Of a DNA stretch of 64,000 nucleotides, positions 34,421-46,878 are shown in pieces (position 1 is the stretch's first letter; the number at the start of each line of letters is the position of its first letter). Source of the stretch: Cannabis sativa (lineage: Eukaryota; Streptophyta; Magnoliopsida; Rosales; Cannabaceae). The stretch lies in NCBI RefSeq assembly GCF_029168945.1, contig NC_083602.1:73552600-73616599 (forward strand), written 5' to 3'. The position numbers were made by a program, and so were the translations under genes. The notes under the pieces were generated by a model. That model was not told the origin of the DNA. It did no database searches and saw nothing but the letters and a program-made list of their open reading frames with translations.

Positions 34421-36323
34421 TGTTGGAATTTATTTTACCAGGATCTTAGATCTACTCACAAGTATGTTTATTAACACCCTAAATATGAACTTTCTAAAAC
34501 GATGAAATAAACACATATAAAGTTTAGGAAACCTTACATTGGGTGCAGCGGAATTAAATGACTCCTTCCGTTCAGATATCTAGGCCTTGATTCCTTTCTG
34601 TAGCAGAGCATTATCAATATCTGAACCTGGATCTCTTTCTCTGAATCATTGATGCTGAAACTCCTTCTTGCTGAAAGTCTTTCTTCATGACCTTCCTAAC
34701 TATGGTTGAGGTATCACTTACTGTGTGTGGGCACTACTCATACACTAAGTATTTCGAAATCTCAATGAGGAAGAGAGAGAGAGTGGGTTCGGCCAAAGAT
34801 AGGGAGAGAGAAGGCTCAGGTTTTTCTCTGGAGGAAAAATAGAAAATTTAAGTGTAATTTCCCTGAAGCCTTCACTATCTATTTATAGCATTCCACTAGG
34901 GTTAGGTTTGAATTATTTGGTATTAAAATAATGAAAATATCAGAGGTAAATTCCTATAAAAGTGGCCGGCCCTATACTAGTGGATTTGGGCATCACTTTT
35001 TGCAATTTTGCAGTTTTCTCAATTCTGCATCTGATTTTCTCAAAAACGCCAATTTTCTAATTCAACCATTTAAATGCCAATTCTAACTATTTAATAACTA
35101 TAAATAATTATTAAATAATATTGTCATTTATCATATTTATTAATTGAACCACACAAAGTATCATAATTAACAAATATGCCCCTATAAACTCTTTCTTTAC
35201 AATTTCACCCTTACTTAGTGAAAAATTCACAAATAGACATAGTCTAATTTGAGAATTATAATTGATTAATCAAAAACCAATTACATGAGTCTTACAAGCA
35301 ATATTATTTCAACTAGTGCGGGGACCATGAGTCTATATAACCGAGCTTCCAATAAGTAGATCAAGAATTAATTACTAAAATTCACTAACTTATTAATTCT
35401 TCGTTGAATCCACGCATAGAACTTAGAATTGCACTCTCAGTATATAGAATGCTCTATATGTTCCACCATATAGATGCATCATTAGTTATCCATTGTTATA
35501 ATCCTAATGTGATCAATGATCCTCTATATGAATGATCTACACTATAAAGGGATTAGATTACCGTTACACCCTACAATGTATTTTATCCTTAAAACACTTG
35601 AACCCGTATAAATGATATTTCAGCTTATGAGAAATGAGTACTCCACCATTTATGTTCGTTTGGTCAAGCTCGAAGGAGATCATCCTTTGCTTACTATTCG
35701 CCAGATAAAAGCTATAGATTCCATGTTTATGCTAGCGCTCCCACTCAATTGCGCTACCGTGTTCCCAAAATGTATGTATCACCCTGACCTAAAAGTAGGC
35801 TTAACTAACAAATCAAAGAACACGAATAGCCTTTCAAGATTGAGCCTAATCATAACAGGTTTAAGAACATTTGATCTAGGATCAACTAGGCGATATTGAC
35901 TTGAATAGATATTACGGTAAGTTTAATAAATCTAAGTCAAAGTTCAATATCCATCCCTTCCGATGCATACTCCATGCATCGAACCTGAGCTTTACTTTAA
36001 CCAATGCTCTGGAAAGAACATAGCACTTCTCCAAATGCAAGTAAACTCTTTTGTAGATTATCATATCAGTAAAACCCTATGTCTGATAAATCTAGGAAAC
36101 TTTATTCACATAGTCATGTTTACTTTCCAATGTGTTGACGACACAATAAACAGGATCAAGTATGTGAAAAGGGTTTCAGATGAATTCATACATTATATAC
36201 ATATAATCATGAAATAAATCATGTGAACCATGCAACATTAAATGTTATTTCTGATCTATATTAATAAGTAAATCTGATTAATTTGAAATGAGTTTTATTT
36301 AGGGCATAAAACCGAACAATCTG
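34416..36323 (-). mobile_element. Solo LTR of the LARD family, inverted
   Basis: An 1898-bp LTR at 34421-36318, reading on the - strand (TGTTGGAAT...CCGAACA on the + strand), with perfect atctg duplications (34416-34420, 36319-36323). One terminal base of the TGTTGG/CCAACA pair has changed. The TATA box appears as CTATTTATA at 34879-34887. No internal region remains. It interrupts the 3' region of the - strand Tat-like gypsy. Confidence 0.93.
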
Positions 36324-36335
36324 ACCACCCCTAGT

Positions 36336-37195
36336 TTATTGATAGTATCGACACAGGTGGTCAGTTTTCCATGCTCTTGGGATTCTTGTTCTATCTAGTC
36401 TTTTCAAATGATCGGTTCCATCAGAAATTTTGTCTATAACTTCATATGGAGCTTCCCTGTTTGGTCCAAAGACCCCAACTCTGGGCTCTAGAGAGGCTGG
36501 AAATACCCTTCTCAAAATAGGGTCGCTGATTTGAAATCTTTTGCTTTTGACTTTAGAATTGAAATTTTTAGCAATTTTGTATTTGGTACATCTGGAGTTG
36601 GACATGTGACTGCTCTCGAAGCTCCTCAATTAAATCCAAGGATTCTTAAAGTAGAGCATGGTTTCGCGTTGGGTCATAGGTGTCTTTCTTATATGTAGGC
36701 ATTGTGGATTCAATTAGGATTACTACCTTTGCATCCATAGGTCATGGAGTATGGAGTGTGGCATGTAGAAGGTCTTTCTTTGGTTTTGTAGGCCTAAAGA
36801 ACTCTTAAAATTTCCTCGGACCAATGTGCTTTACAAGCCTCCAGCTTCTTTTTTAAGGTAGCCTTTAGGATCTTGCTAACAACTTCAACTTTTCTATTTT
36901 CTTGCTGTCTGGCCACAGTCGAAACACTTTTGATTTTTCCATGCTTGGCACAAAATTTACGAATTGATCACTATTAAACTGCTTTATTAAATTTAACACT
37001 ATCTTGTGTTGAAGTCCATATCTACACATGATAGTTTTAATTACAAAGTCCAGGGCCTTCTTGGAAGTTACTATGTTCTTGGGTTTAGTTTCCACCCATT
37101 TGGTGAAGTAGTCAACATCGACAATGGTGAATTTGACTTCTCCCTTTCCAGTTGGATGTGATCCCACTAAGTCTATTCCTTAGACAGCAAAGGGC
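36336..37195 (-). pseudogene. Integrase (Tat-like gypsy), decayed
   Basis: The catalytic core starts with FTIVDVDYFTKWVE (first Asp of the D-D-E triad, about 37111-37113), then KALDFVIKTIMCRYGL. The segment where the second Asp is expected reads LNLIKQFNSDQF, so the residue is lost or displaced. A C-terminal part follows at 36336-36629 (SDPILRRVFPASLEP, YEVIDKISDGTDHLKRLD). Stops and frame changes separate the two parts. The enzyme would insert cDNA in the nucleus; this copy is inactive. Confidence 0.8.
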
Positions 37196-37491
37196 CAAGG
37201 GCTATTCATGAGGGTTATCTCCATTGGTGGGGTTCTTGGAACTTTCAAGTAATGCTGGCATTATTCACATTAATGGACGTACTCAGTGAAATCCTTCTTA
37301 ATAATAGGCTAGAAATAGCCTTGGCAAATGATTTTCTTAGAAAGACTGGGTCTGGGTGTGTGATCTCCGTAAAAACCTTCATGTATTTCATGCATGACAG
37401 TTCTTATCTTCATTCCAGCTATGCACCTTAGGTACGACATTAACAATCCTCTCTTGTAGAATTTTCCATTCATGATCACGTGTTTGGGGGC

Positions 37492-38210
37492 CTAATACTG
37501 GATCTTCTGCAAAGCAGCTCTATCCTCCAATAGTGTACCCATTTCAATATACCTGAGTATTATTGGAGCCATCCAAGAGGTTGAGTGATCAATGGCAGGT
37601 AGCCCCAGTGTTTCTGTGCTTGGAGTGATGAGATGTGCGATGGGGGCTAGTTTGTATTTCTTTATCTCTCGCTCTGTTGCTAATTTTTCTAACATGTCTG
37701 CAAAACCATTCTTATCCCCAGGGATTTACTTCACAAAATAGTGCTTAAAATATTACAATAGCTCTCTAGTTTTTCCTACATAACTAGAAATTTTTTCTCC
37801 TTTGATATGGTACTCCCCAGACACTTGGTTGACGACTAGTTGTGAATCGTTGTAGAGCTCATTGTTTTTGGCTCTTTTTCCAGCTGTAATCTAGCGTTCA
37901 TAACCTTATGCTCAACTTCATTATTGGAAGCTCTGAATTCGAAACAAAGTGCACTTTGGAGCTGGAGTTGTTGAGGAGAGATTAAAATGATTGCAGCCTC
38001 AGAAGCTTTTTTATTTTATGCTCTGTCAACATATATTTTCCACACTTCTCTTTCCAAGATTGATGTTTCAAGATTATCATTTATCCTTGTGCAATCCATA
38101 ATGAAGTCAGCTAAGGCTTCATCCTAAATTGAAATTTTAGGCTGATATTGTATATCGAATTAGCTCAATTCCATTGCCCATTTTATGAGTCCCCTAATGA
38201 CTTTGGTTTC
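37492..38210 (-). pseudogene. RNase H and linker (Tat-like gypsy), decayed
   Basis: The - strand at about 37800-37850 encodes NSQLVVNQVSGEYHIKGE, close to the DSQLVVNQ-type motif of the second RNase H subdomain in Tat/Athila elements. Downstream, 37492-37695 encodes LATEREIKKYKLAPIAHLIT and SWMAPIILRYIEMGTLLED, a linker typical between RNase H and integrase. Several stops and shifts are present. Confidence 0.75.
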
Positions 38211-38219
38211 TATAATATT

Positions 38220-39300
38220 TTATGGAGAGGGTGGTTGGTCAAAAACCCTTATGGCGTGAGAAAAGTGAAGCAATTAGTAAGCAAAATGAAAGCTTCTCGA
38301 TCATGGGATATCTAGACTCTGTGTCCAAAAATATTTTGCTTATGTAGTATACAAGAATTTGTCTTATCCTTCTTCTCGTACTAAGGCAGCGCTTATGGCT
38401 TGATCTGACACTGCCAAGTACAGGAACAACAACTCTTCATCAACTTGTTTGGACAGTATTGGAGCCTTCGCTAGATGTTCTTTTAGTTGTTGGAAGGTTG
38501 GTTCACATTTTTTTTATCCATTCAAATTTACTATTTCCTCAAAGTACATTGACGAATGGTATCAACTTATCTGTGAATTTGGAGACAAATATACTAAGTG
38601 TTGCTATTCTTCTTATCAAATTCTAAACATCTTTGTGTTTTCTAGGTGAAGGCATGCCTAGAAGAGCTTTAACTTTCTCTGAGTTTTCCTTAATTCCTCG
38701 ATAACTAACTATGAAACCCAAGAATTTCCCTGAAGAAACTCTAAAAGTGCATTTCTATGGGTTTAGTTTCATTCCGTACTCCTAAATTATGGTAAAGGCC
38801 TCTTCTAGATCTTAGTGATGGCTCTTTGAAGTTTTTGATTTTACCAGAATGTCATCAAAGTAAACTTCCATATTCTTCCCAAAACATTCTTGAACATTTT
38901 ATTCACCAATCCTTGATATGTAGCTTCGACATTCTTCAACACAATGGCATGACCTTGTAACATTAGATTCCTTTGTTAGTTTGGAAACTTCTGTGCTCCT
39001 TGTTAGCCACATGCATTTTGATTTAGTTGTAGCTGGAATATGAATCTAGGAAGGTTATGAGTTGGTATCCTGCGATAGCATCAACCATCTTATCAATATG
39101 CAAAAGTGGAAAATTGTCTTTTGGACAAGCTTTGTTTGAACTATGAATTCTATACATATTCTCCATGTCCCATAGGCTTTGGGACGTGAACTAGATTGGA
39201 AAGCCATATGGGATATGTGCTTCCGTGAGGAAGTTAATGTTTGTCAGCTTGTATACCTCTGGTTTTACTACTTCCAACCTCACTAGATCTAGAGGCCTCT
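38220..39300 (-). pseudogene. Reverse transcriptase (Tat-like gypsy), decayed
   Basis: The - strand at about 38836-38880 reads GKNMEVYFDDILVKS, the catalytic F/Y-x-D-D box with both Asp present. Weaker similarity extends on both sides, with many stops and frame changes. Homology to RT is therefore secure over the catalytic box and approximate at the ends. Confidence 0.75.
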
Positions 39301-40020
39301 TCTTGTTCAGACTGGATCCGCGTTAGGATCTACGTTTAGTGCATGGAAAATAGCACAGGGACTGATTCCAGACATGTTAGAATGACTCTAGGCTAACACG
39401 TCACTATTTGCCTTGACCGTTGAAGAAATCTTTTCCTTCACTGTCGGAGATAAGTTCTTCCCCACTAAGATAACCTTGGAGAGATATCATCTATGCATAC
39501 TTCTTCTACTTCTTCTATTGGTTCGATTACACGTTCCACACCAATTTAATGGATCAAACTCATCTTCTTGGACCACCCCCAATGCTGGCTGGGTAGATGT
39601 TCTGGATTTAGAGATATTTCTTTCCTCGACCATGAGAACAGTCATTGTTGAAACAATATAGAAACTTTGCTCACTTCCTTGATCTCATGTGATTGTCCCA
39701 ATGCTTCAGGTATCACATGGTAACTTTAAGCATAGACGCTGGATGGATTTTACAACTTTGAAATCCATTAAAAATGGTCTTCCCAAGATCGGATTCTAAG
39801 CAGTAGGGCATGATATTACCAACGTGATGTACTTGAATGATGATAGTTTGTTACTTCTGGAAATATGCCCATTTATTGGCATCACAAGATTTATTTTTCC
39901 CAAGGGGATTAGTGTGTCTCCATTAAACTCTTGCAGTTGAATCGGACATGGTAGAAGATTGGCTTCCACTAGACCAATGGCTTGGAAGGCTCCTTCAAAA
40001 ATGATGTTCACAAATTTCAA
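39301..40020 (-). pseudogene. Protease-side region (Tat-like gypsy), decayed
   Basis: An open stretch at 39796-40020 includes FQAIGLVEANLLPCPIQLQE and NGDTLIPLGKINLVM. The G-(x)n-PLG-I-L pattern is what follows the aspartic protease core in Tat-type polyproteins. I see no intact D-T/S-G catalytic motif. 39301-39795 shows no clear motif. Confidence 0.5.
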
Positions 40021-41317
40021 TATGTTTTAATATATTCTCAAGAATGATTAAAATGAAAGCATGTGGTTCATATTATTGTGGTTACTGTGTTTTTAAGTTT
40101 ATTTTCTTAATGACAATAATATTATATTGACTTATTTTTTAAGCATGTTTTGTGGTATTACATTATCTTATTTATTTAGTAAATGTAATAATTGATTGTA
40201 TTAGTTTATTTATTAACCGTCTTAGTTTTAGTGAAGTGAGGACTAATAAAGATATTTTATTATTGAAATTTAAAATTAGTCACATGTTGACCATAGTTCC
40301 TTACCATACTACTAGACTTATTCACCATATTGATTTAATACTTTAGTTTTTATGATTATGAATGTCTTTTATTGGCTTAAAAGACAATATGATTTTCATA
40401 GTTCGACATCAAAGGTTAAATTGGATCGGTATGTTAAGATGCTATCAAAAAAAATATTGTTTTTAGAGTGGCTACAAGTATTTTCTTGTCTTCAACCCAT
40501 GATTTTTTTTTAAACAAAACTATTTTGATATATTATATGTATATATTAAAATTAATGTAGTCCCGGATAGTTCTTTACTATGTTAGCCCATATTGTTAGT
40601 GATCAATAGTTAATGATCTTTGTATTTGTGCGTGTAAAGTTTTGTTGAAGCATAAGTGTGGACTTTTCTAGTTAACTGAATTCTTTGATGAGTAGGCCTA
40701 GTCCAAGTAGAATTATGTAGTTAAGTCTCCTCCTTAACTCTATAAATGTATATTGTCTCATCATAATTGTATACTTTTCATAATTAAATAAAATAAATTT
40801 ACTTCTTTGTTAGATTCTATGAAGGAAGACTTAGTTGATAGTATTGCACAACCAAAATTGAGATAATTTCTACGTATAAATTAGGTGTGAATACCTAATT
40901 ATTATTGTGTTTTAAATTATGTGCAAATTTTGTATCTTGATTTATTTAATTTTTTAACAAAGCATTCGAGATACTTTAGAGCAAGTTACATTTTTGTAGT
41001 AGATGATAGCATAACCACCTTAAGAATCTTAAAGGACCCATCAACCATTAAATTAATAAAAAGAAAAAAATTGATGAGGATGAATAGAATAAAAAAAGTA
41101 GTTATCTGCAACTACAACTTGCAAAAATTCTCTCACTTTCTCTCTTTCACGTCCTTTTTGTTAGACATGATGTTGCCTTCGCCTCTTGCAAACAGTGAGC
41201 CAAATGGAGGCCACGAATGGCTTCTTCGCCTTTTATTACCCTTATACTGCATCTCCCTCTCTTTTTCTCTTAAAAAACTACAAATCTGGTGGTTCATCTC
41301 CTGTGGTGGCTAGTGGA

Positions 41318-41394
<77 letters not shown>

Positions 41395-42918
41395 TATTGC
41401 TTTTTTGGTGTTTTTGTCTCGTTGGCATTTTTCTCTCTGTCTCTTCCAATCTCACTTTCTCTCTTTCACTTCTCTATCATCGACAACTAAGCAGGTGGTA
41501 GTTGTGGCTCAATAAGTGATAGTTGTGGTATATATATATATTATATATTGATTGTATTTTTTTAGATTGGACTTTATCTATTTTTTCGCTTGTTGCAAGC
41601 GGTGGTGGCTCCGCGAGAAGCACTCGTAGTGGTTGTGTCTTGGGGTTTCTATTTTTTTTTGTACGGTGGTGGGAAATAGTTATTTGAATACTGTACTTTT
41701 TTCTCCTTTAATTTACCTTGTTTGCGTGGGTTTAAAGGGACACAACCAAAAAAAAAATTAAATTAGATTCCTTTGCATCATTGTTAAATGTACACAATCA
41801 CTTTATTGTGACAATTCTAAACATATATATGCAACAACTCAATTAGGCCAGTTTTAAAGGGACACAATTTCTTTTAGGTTTTGTTTTGATTTTATAACTA
41901 GTGTAATAGATATATATGTTGATTTAAAATCAATGTGATTAAGTGTATTCGTTGTAGTGAAATTATCACATTTTATAAATACTAACATGATTGTTGCCAA
42001 CTTTAATGCAGTTGCATCACATCTAGCTTACAAATATATAGATTTGGTCTCATCACTTTGTAACGTGGTCACATCACACTACATGCCCCATATACTAGAT
42101 GTTGACCTGCTTTTTCAGTAACTCAAAATATATTAGAGAAGAAGAGAGATTGAAACAAAATAACAAAAAGTACACATACATTTTACATGGTTAAAGTTTT
42201 TAATGAGACTCTACTCCATAAGTTATCTGTATTACGACCGAGTTTTACAGCAATGGAGAAATGTTAATATTTTGTAGCGGATAATATTACATGCAATGGT
42301 TGGCTTATTTGTAGGTTGATAGGTAGAGCGAATTGGCGAACCTAATATGGGATTAACCCCTAATTAGCTTGACTAAATGGAGGAGATTACATCTCTCACG
42401 TCTTTGCTTTCCCTAATTAAGGCTCGATGGGTTTGCCAAATTAAGTGTGTAATCTTTGTTGAATAATACTGTATCATCAATGTGATAGGTGTTGTGGTTG
42501 TGCCATCTGCATGTGGTTGAGAAAGGTACATGCATTTTGTGTTGTATTGAATGCATGAATTGCAAGGTTTATACCACCATATGGTATATCTGTTTCATCG
42601 ACTGTAAAGAGGGATGGGACCGTCTGTAGTGGAACTATCTTTTTTATAAATTACATGTGGGTAATGTATACCTATCTAAAATGTGATGCAAAAAAAAACT
42701 CATTTTGAAGTTGATTATGTGGGCATCCTTGTATAAGATGTCCTCATGGGATGGACTTTAGACTCTTATAGATCCCTTTCTTGTAGTATCGTATCTGAGT
42801 GTCTGATTGAGATGGGATTGTCTGAACATGGGTCTATATACACGATAATAAGGTCTCTGTCTTATATTCTATTCTAAGAGGTAACAAGTGTCTCTGAAAT
42901 CATAGACAACATAGATTT
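40021..42918. other. AT-rich sequence without a supported gene
   Basis: No frame with a known motif. A TATAAATG at about 40741 could be an old LTR promoter, but I find no LTR ends. Contains the (CT)n microsatellite at 41321-41392; the Ser/Leu-rich frames over it are repeat translations. Confidence 0.5.
41321..41392. repeat. (CT)36 microsatellite
   Basis: 72 bases of uninterrupted CT. Flanking sequence is also pyrimidine-rich (ctctctttttctctt upstream, tctctctgtctcttcc downstream). Confidence 0.97.
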
Positions 42919-43628
42919 TGTTGGGAAAACCTATTGCAATTAACCACAATTATTCCCTCTTTGTACGTCAAAAATGGTATACTTATCAAACAAAACAATA
43001 AGTAATATCAAATATCAACCAAAGCACCACAAACAATATAAAATACACAAATTAAACATAAAACTGAGATATTAAGATTTTTACGTGGAAACCTAATACG
43101 GAAAAAAACCACAAGACCGTAGTCCGCTCAAATCATCAACTATCACCAAAGTTCAATAATGGGATTCCAAAGTTCTTTTCTAGTAAAACTAGAGGCTCAC
43201 AGAAACATCAAGATTAAACAATCTTGGATCACCAATACAATCATCATCATCATCATCTCAAAAGAGGGATACACAAAAAGAAAATTTTTGGGTCTCACCA
43301 AGTGGGTATTGTAGAAGAGTACCTTAGAGAGGACAATCACCAAATCGGAGCTGGTAGATTTGAAGAGCACCTTGCAATGATTCACCATCCAAAATTTGAG
43401 CTAAAATGGATGAGAATCAATCATTTGATTTTCAAAGAGAAATGGCAAAATCTCTTTCTCTCTCTAGCTTTCTTCCTCTTCTTTCCCTCTCTTTTTCTTT
43501 ATTTCTCTTGGCTGCTCACGATACCACCTACTGCTACTTCCTTTTTTTTAATTTCTTTTAGGTTTTATTTAATTTGGGCCTTAAGCCCTTAATTGGTCCA
43601 AGCCCACTAAGAAGGGGCTGACCCAATA
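42919..43628 (-). repeat. 3' LTR of the copia element (710 bp)
   Basis: Matches 47662-48368 end to end. Ends TGTTGGG and CCCAATA on the + strand; the last is CCCAACA in the partner LTR. Small open frames on both strands here (43197-43592) are LTR sequence and recur in the partner. Confidence 0.92.
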
Positions 43629-43650
43629 AATCTCCTCCTCCACCTTAGTT
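43629..43650 (-). promoter_or_regulatory. Polypurine tract of the copia element
   Basis: On the - strand AAGGTGGAGGAGGAGATT runs into the LTR, a purine tract of the expected kind and place. Confidence 0.8.
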
Positions 43651-44145
43651 GGTGGGGTCTACTAAGTCCACTCTTCGCCTACAAGCTTTGAGTTTCTCTT
43701 TAGGCAAGTCTTTGTCAACATATCGAAACCATTCTCACTGGTATGCACATTTTTAAGCGTAACTCTTTCATCTCAAGCACACCATGAATCCAATGATATC
43801 TAACACCAATATGCTTGGATCTTGAATGGAATGTTGAATTCTTAGAGAGGTGAATGGCACTCTGACTGTCACAGTATACAATGTATCTTTCTTGTTGCAA
43901 GCCAAATTCTTGTAGAAACGTTTTCATCCATAAAGCTTCTTTACAAGCTTCAATTACAGCTATGTATTCAATTTAGTAGACAAAGAAATACACTTTTGTA
44001 ACCTCGATTGCCATGAGACAGCTCTTCCTACAAATGTCATCAAGAATCCTGAAGTTGATTTCGTAAAATCACAATCACTAGCCATGTCTACATCTATGTA
44101 CCCATCAAGGATAGGTTCACGGCTTCCAAAGTATAAGCGCAACCT
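43651..44145 (-). pseudogene. RNase H (copia), decayed
   Basis: Two open stretches in succession. 43960-44142 has GYIDVDMASDCDFTKSTSGF and VSWQSRLQKCISLST. 43715-43927 has EACKEALW just upstream, then VYCDSQSAIHLSKNSTFHSR and SKHIGVRYHWI. These are the standard copia RNase H blocks. A stop separates them, and the usual D-I-F/L-T-K end is degraded. It would remove the RNA strand from the RNA-DNA hybrid during cDNA synthesis. Confidence 0.88.
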
Positions 44146-44199
44146 GGAAGTACCTCGTAGATATCTTAATATTCATTTCACTGCTTCCTAGTGATCCTT

Positions 44200-45135
44200 A
44201 CTAGGATTAGAGAGGAATAGGCTAACAACTCAAACTACATGAGCAATATCTAGCCTCGTACAAACCATAGCATACATCAAATTACCAACTGCAGATGAGT
44301 AAGGTATTAAAGCCACTTCTTGTTTATCCTTCTCAAGTGTAGGACATTGTTTGGAGCTTTGAAATGGCCTGCAAGTGGAGAATTAACTACTTTAGCTTTG
44401 CTCATGTTAAATATTTCAAGAACTTTTTCAACATAAGCTTCTTGAGATAACAAAAGTTTCCCATTCTTCCTATCACGGGAAATCCTCATTCTTAGTTTCT
44501 GTTTCACTGATCCTAAGTCCTTCATAGCAAAAGACTTGCTCAACTCTTCTTTTAGCTTTTCAATCTTTCTAACATCATGGCCAACAATTAACTTTTTATC
44601 AATATACAGTAGGAGAATAATGAAATCATCATCAGAAAACTTCTTTGTAAACACACAATGATCAGAAGTAGTTCTGGTATATCCATGGCTCGACATGAAG
44701 GAATCAAACTTCTTGTACCACTGTCTAGGTGCCTGTTTGAGTCCATATAAGCTTTTTCTAAGGTTGCACAGAAGACATTCTTTTCTTTTGACTTTATAAC
44801 CCTCTAGCTGCTCCATGTAAATTTCTTCTTCCCAGTCACCATGAAGAAATGCAATTTTCACATCAAGTTGTTCTACTTCTAAATTCAAGAGAGCAGCTAA
44901 ACCAAGAACAACTCTAATAGAGGACATATCATAACAGGAGAAAATATTTCTTCAAAGTCAATACCTCTCTTCTGACCAATCGTGCCTTGTACTGTGAGCC
45001 ATTATTTTTCGTCTTATGCCTGTAAACCCATTTGTTCTTAAGAGCTTTCTTCCCTTTAGGCAACTTCACCAAGTCATATGTGTGATTCTCATGCAGGGAT
45101 CCTATCTCTTCTTGCATGGCTCCATCCCACACAAT
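44200..45135 (-). pseudogene. Reverse transcriptase (copia), active site lost
   Basis: 44929-45132 gives WDGAMQEEIGSLHENHTYDL and KNKWVYRHKTKNNG. 44307-44927 continues with QLDVKIAFLHGD (first catalytic Asp present), KSLYGLKQAPRQWYKKFD and the second box LLLYIDKKLIVG. In active copia enzymes the second box is Y-V-D-D; here the second Asp is Lys (about 44595-44606). A stop and frame change lie between the two stretches. Confidence 0.92.
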
Positions 45136-45469
45136 CTTATGCTCCTGTAGAATGGATTTTTGGTAAGTTTATGGCTCTCCCCCATCAGTGAGTATTACAT
45201 ACTCATAAGGATTGTATCTTGAAGTTGGTTTACGCTCTCTTGTGGATCTCTTTACTGGAGTCACAACTGGTGGTGGTGGAGGTGCTTCTTGATCTTGTTT
45301 AGTTGGCTCACCATCATCATCAAGTATAGGAACATAATAATCAATATTCTCACTACGATCTTATTCTTCTGCTTCTTCATTGACATGCTCTTCATGGTTT
45401 TCCTATTCATCTCCCCATGATCATTATGCACTATGGGTGAGGGAACTGAGTTGGTACTCATAGGAACAT

Positions 45470-46320
45470 TAACAAAAGAATTTCACTTTTGAAATTTTTC
45501 ACTGTCTTCAAACATTTGATCTTCAAGAAACACCACATCCCTACTTCTAATAATATCTTATTCATTGGATCCCATAATCTTTACCCAAACTCTTCATGAC
45601 TGTACCTCAAGAAAATACATGCTTTTACCTTATCATCAAGCTTGGGTCTCTCATCTTTAGGAATATGAACAAATGCTATGCACCCAAAGACTCTCAAATG
45701 ACCATATGAGACATCTTTCCCTCTCCATACTCTCTCAGGAACATCAGCGTTCAGAGGAACAGGAGAAAGGTTAATCTAATCAGTTGTAGTTCTCATACCC
45801 TCCCCCAAAAGGACATAAGTTTCTTGGCATGTGAAAGCATACACCTAACAATTTCTTCAATTGTTCTATCTATTCATTATTTCTGCCACACCATTATGTT
45901 AACGACTTTTTAGAACTGACTTCTCAAGCTTGATTCCATGGAGACTGCAATAGTATTCACATGGACCACTATACTCACCACCATTGTTTGGTCGAACACG
46001 CTTCAACTTTCTTCAAGTTTCTTTTTCAATTTCGGCATGAAGTTCTTTGACAGCATCGAGCACCAGCTTTTAGACTTCTAAGTAAAAACCCAAACTTTTC
46101 TAGAATGATCATCAATAAAAGTAAGAAAATAAAGTGCACCTCTAAGTGTTCTAGATTTCATAGTATAAACATTAGTGTGAATCAGATCAATAACATTAGA
46201 TCTTCTAGATGGTGGATGTGTATGAAAAGAAACTCTATGTGCTTTTCCAGCTAAGCAATGATCACAAATTTTAAGAGGCGTACCTTGTAAATTTGGTAAG
46301 AATTGCTTTCTAGCAAGAGT
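45470..46320 (-). pseudogene. Integrase (copia), decayed
   Basis: The - strand reads AGKAHRVSFHTHPP, LIHTNVYTMKSRTLRGALYF, FIDDHSRKVWVF and RPNNGGEYSG. Compared with the family, the first catalytic Asp (usually HTD/D-V-W-G) is Asn in HTNVY, and the second (usually SDNGGE) is Asn in PNNGGE. Stops occur throughout. The HHCC segment begins in the preceding frame with LWHQRLSH. Confidence 0.85.
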
Positions 46321-46878
46321 TTAAAGTCTTTTCTTGCTGATATGACTGAGCCTCTGGTGCCAAAGATCAATATTTGCATCTTTTAAAACTACATTAATCT
46401 CTCTTTTGTGTAGCTTAGCTTCCATGACATAAAGAGTATTTACTTTCTTTCCCCTCACATCTACAAGAGAACCATTGGCGAGCTTCCATTTACTTTCACC
46501 AAAACAGTTTATGAATCCCTCATCATCAAGTCTTCCAACAGATATCAAGTTAAAGCAAATGTCTAAAACATGCCTAACATCTTTGAGAATTAATTTGCTA
46601 CCAATATTGGTTTCCAAGCAAATATCTCCAATACCCACAATCTTTGATACACCATTGTTTCCCAGTTTGACAATGCCAAAGTTACCAACAGTGTAAGAAG
46701 TGAAGAAATCACTACGAGCAGTAACATGTAATGAGGCACCAAAATAAATAACCCAACTGCAATCTTGGGTTGCAAGACTAACACACCCATCGTCACATAC
46801 AATGACAACATCACCTTCAATGGAAACTATATTAGTCTCTTTCTCATGTTTCTTTCCTTGATTCTGCTCTCTTTTCAA
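46321..46878 (-). pseudogene. Protease and GAG-pre-integrase region (copia), catalytic Asp lost
   Basis: A 185-residue open stretch. The protease site reads SWVIYFGASLHVT where the family has W-x-x-DSGAS-x-H; the catalytic Asp is Tyr and the next Ser is Phe. The flap-side LKDVRHVLDICFNLISVGRL is well kept. The C-terminal part, VLKDANIDLWHQRLSHIS, is the GAG-pre-integrase motif and starts the HHCC zinc module. Confidence 0.9.

Larger units (their letters stand above)
36324..40020 (-). mobile_element. pol: Tat-like Ty3/gypsy pol remnant
   Basis: Read from 40020 downward the order is protease-side sequence, reverse transcriptase, RNase H, linker, integrase, as in gypsy elements. The frame is broken in many places. 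The RNase H and integrase sequences resemble the Tat/Athila branch rather than the chromovirus at 60-64 kb. The 5' part and gag are not recognisable beyond 40020. Confidence 0.8.

Noticed and set aside
41186..41515. Ser/Leu-rich frames of 70 and 109 residues
   Set aside because: They are translations of the CT microsatellite.
41930..41965. GTAGTG near 41950 as the opposite CACTA end
   Set aside because: It reads ttcgttgtagtg, not a run of T then GTAGTG, and lies on the wrong side for the end at 54011.
43224..43592. 122-residue frame
   Set aside because: Lies wholly in the copia 3' LTR; the matching part of the 5' LTR is not open in the same way.
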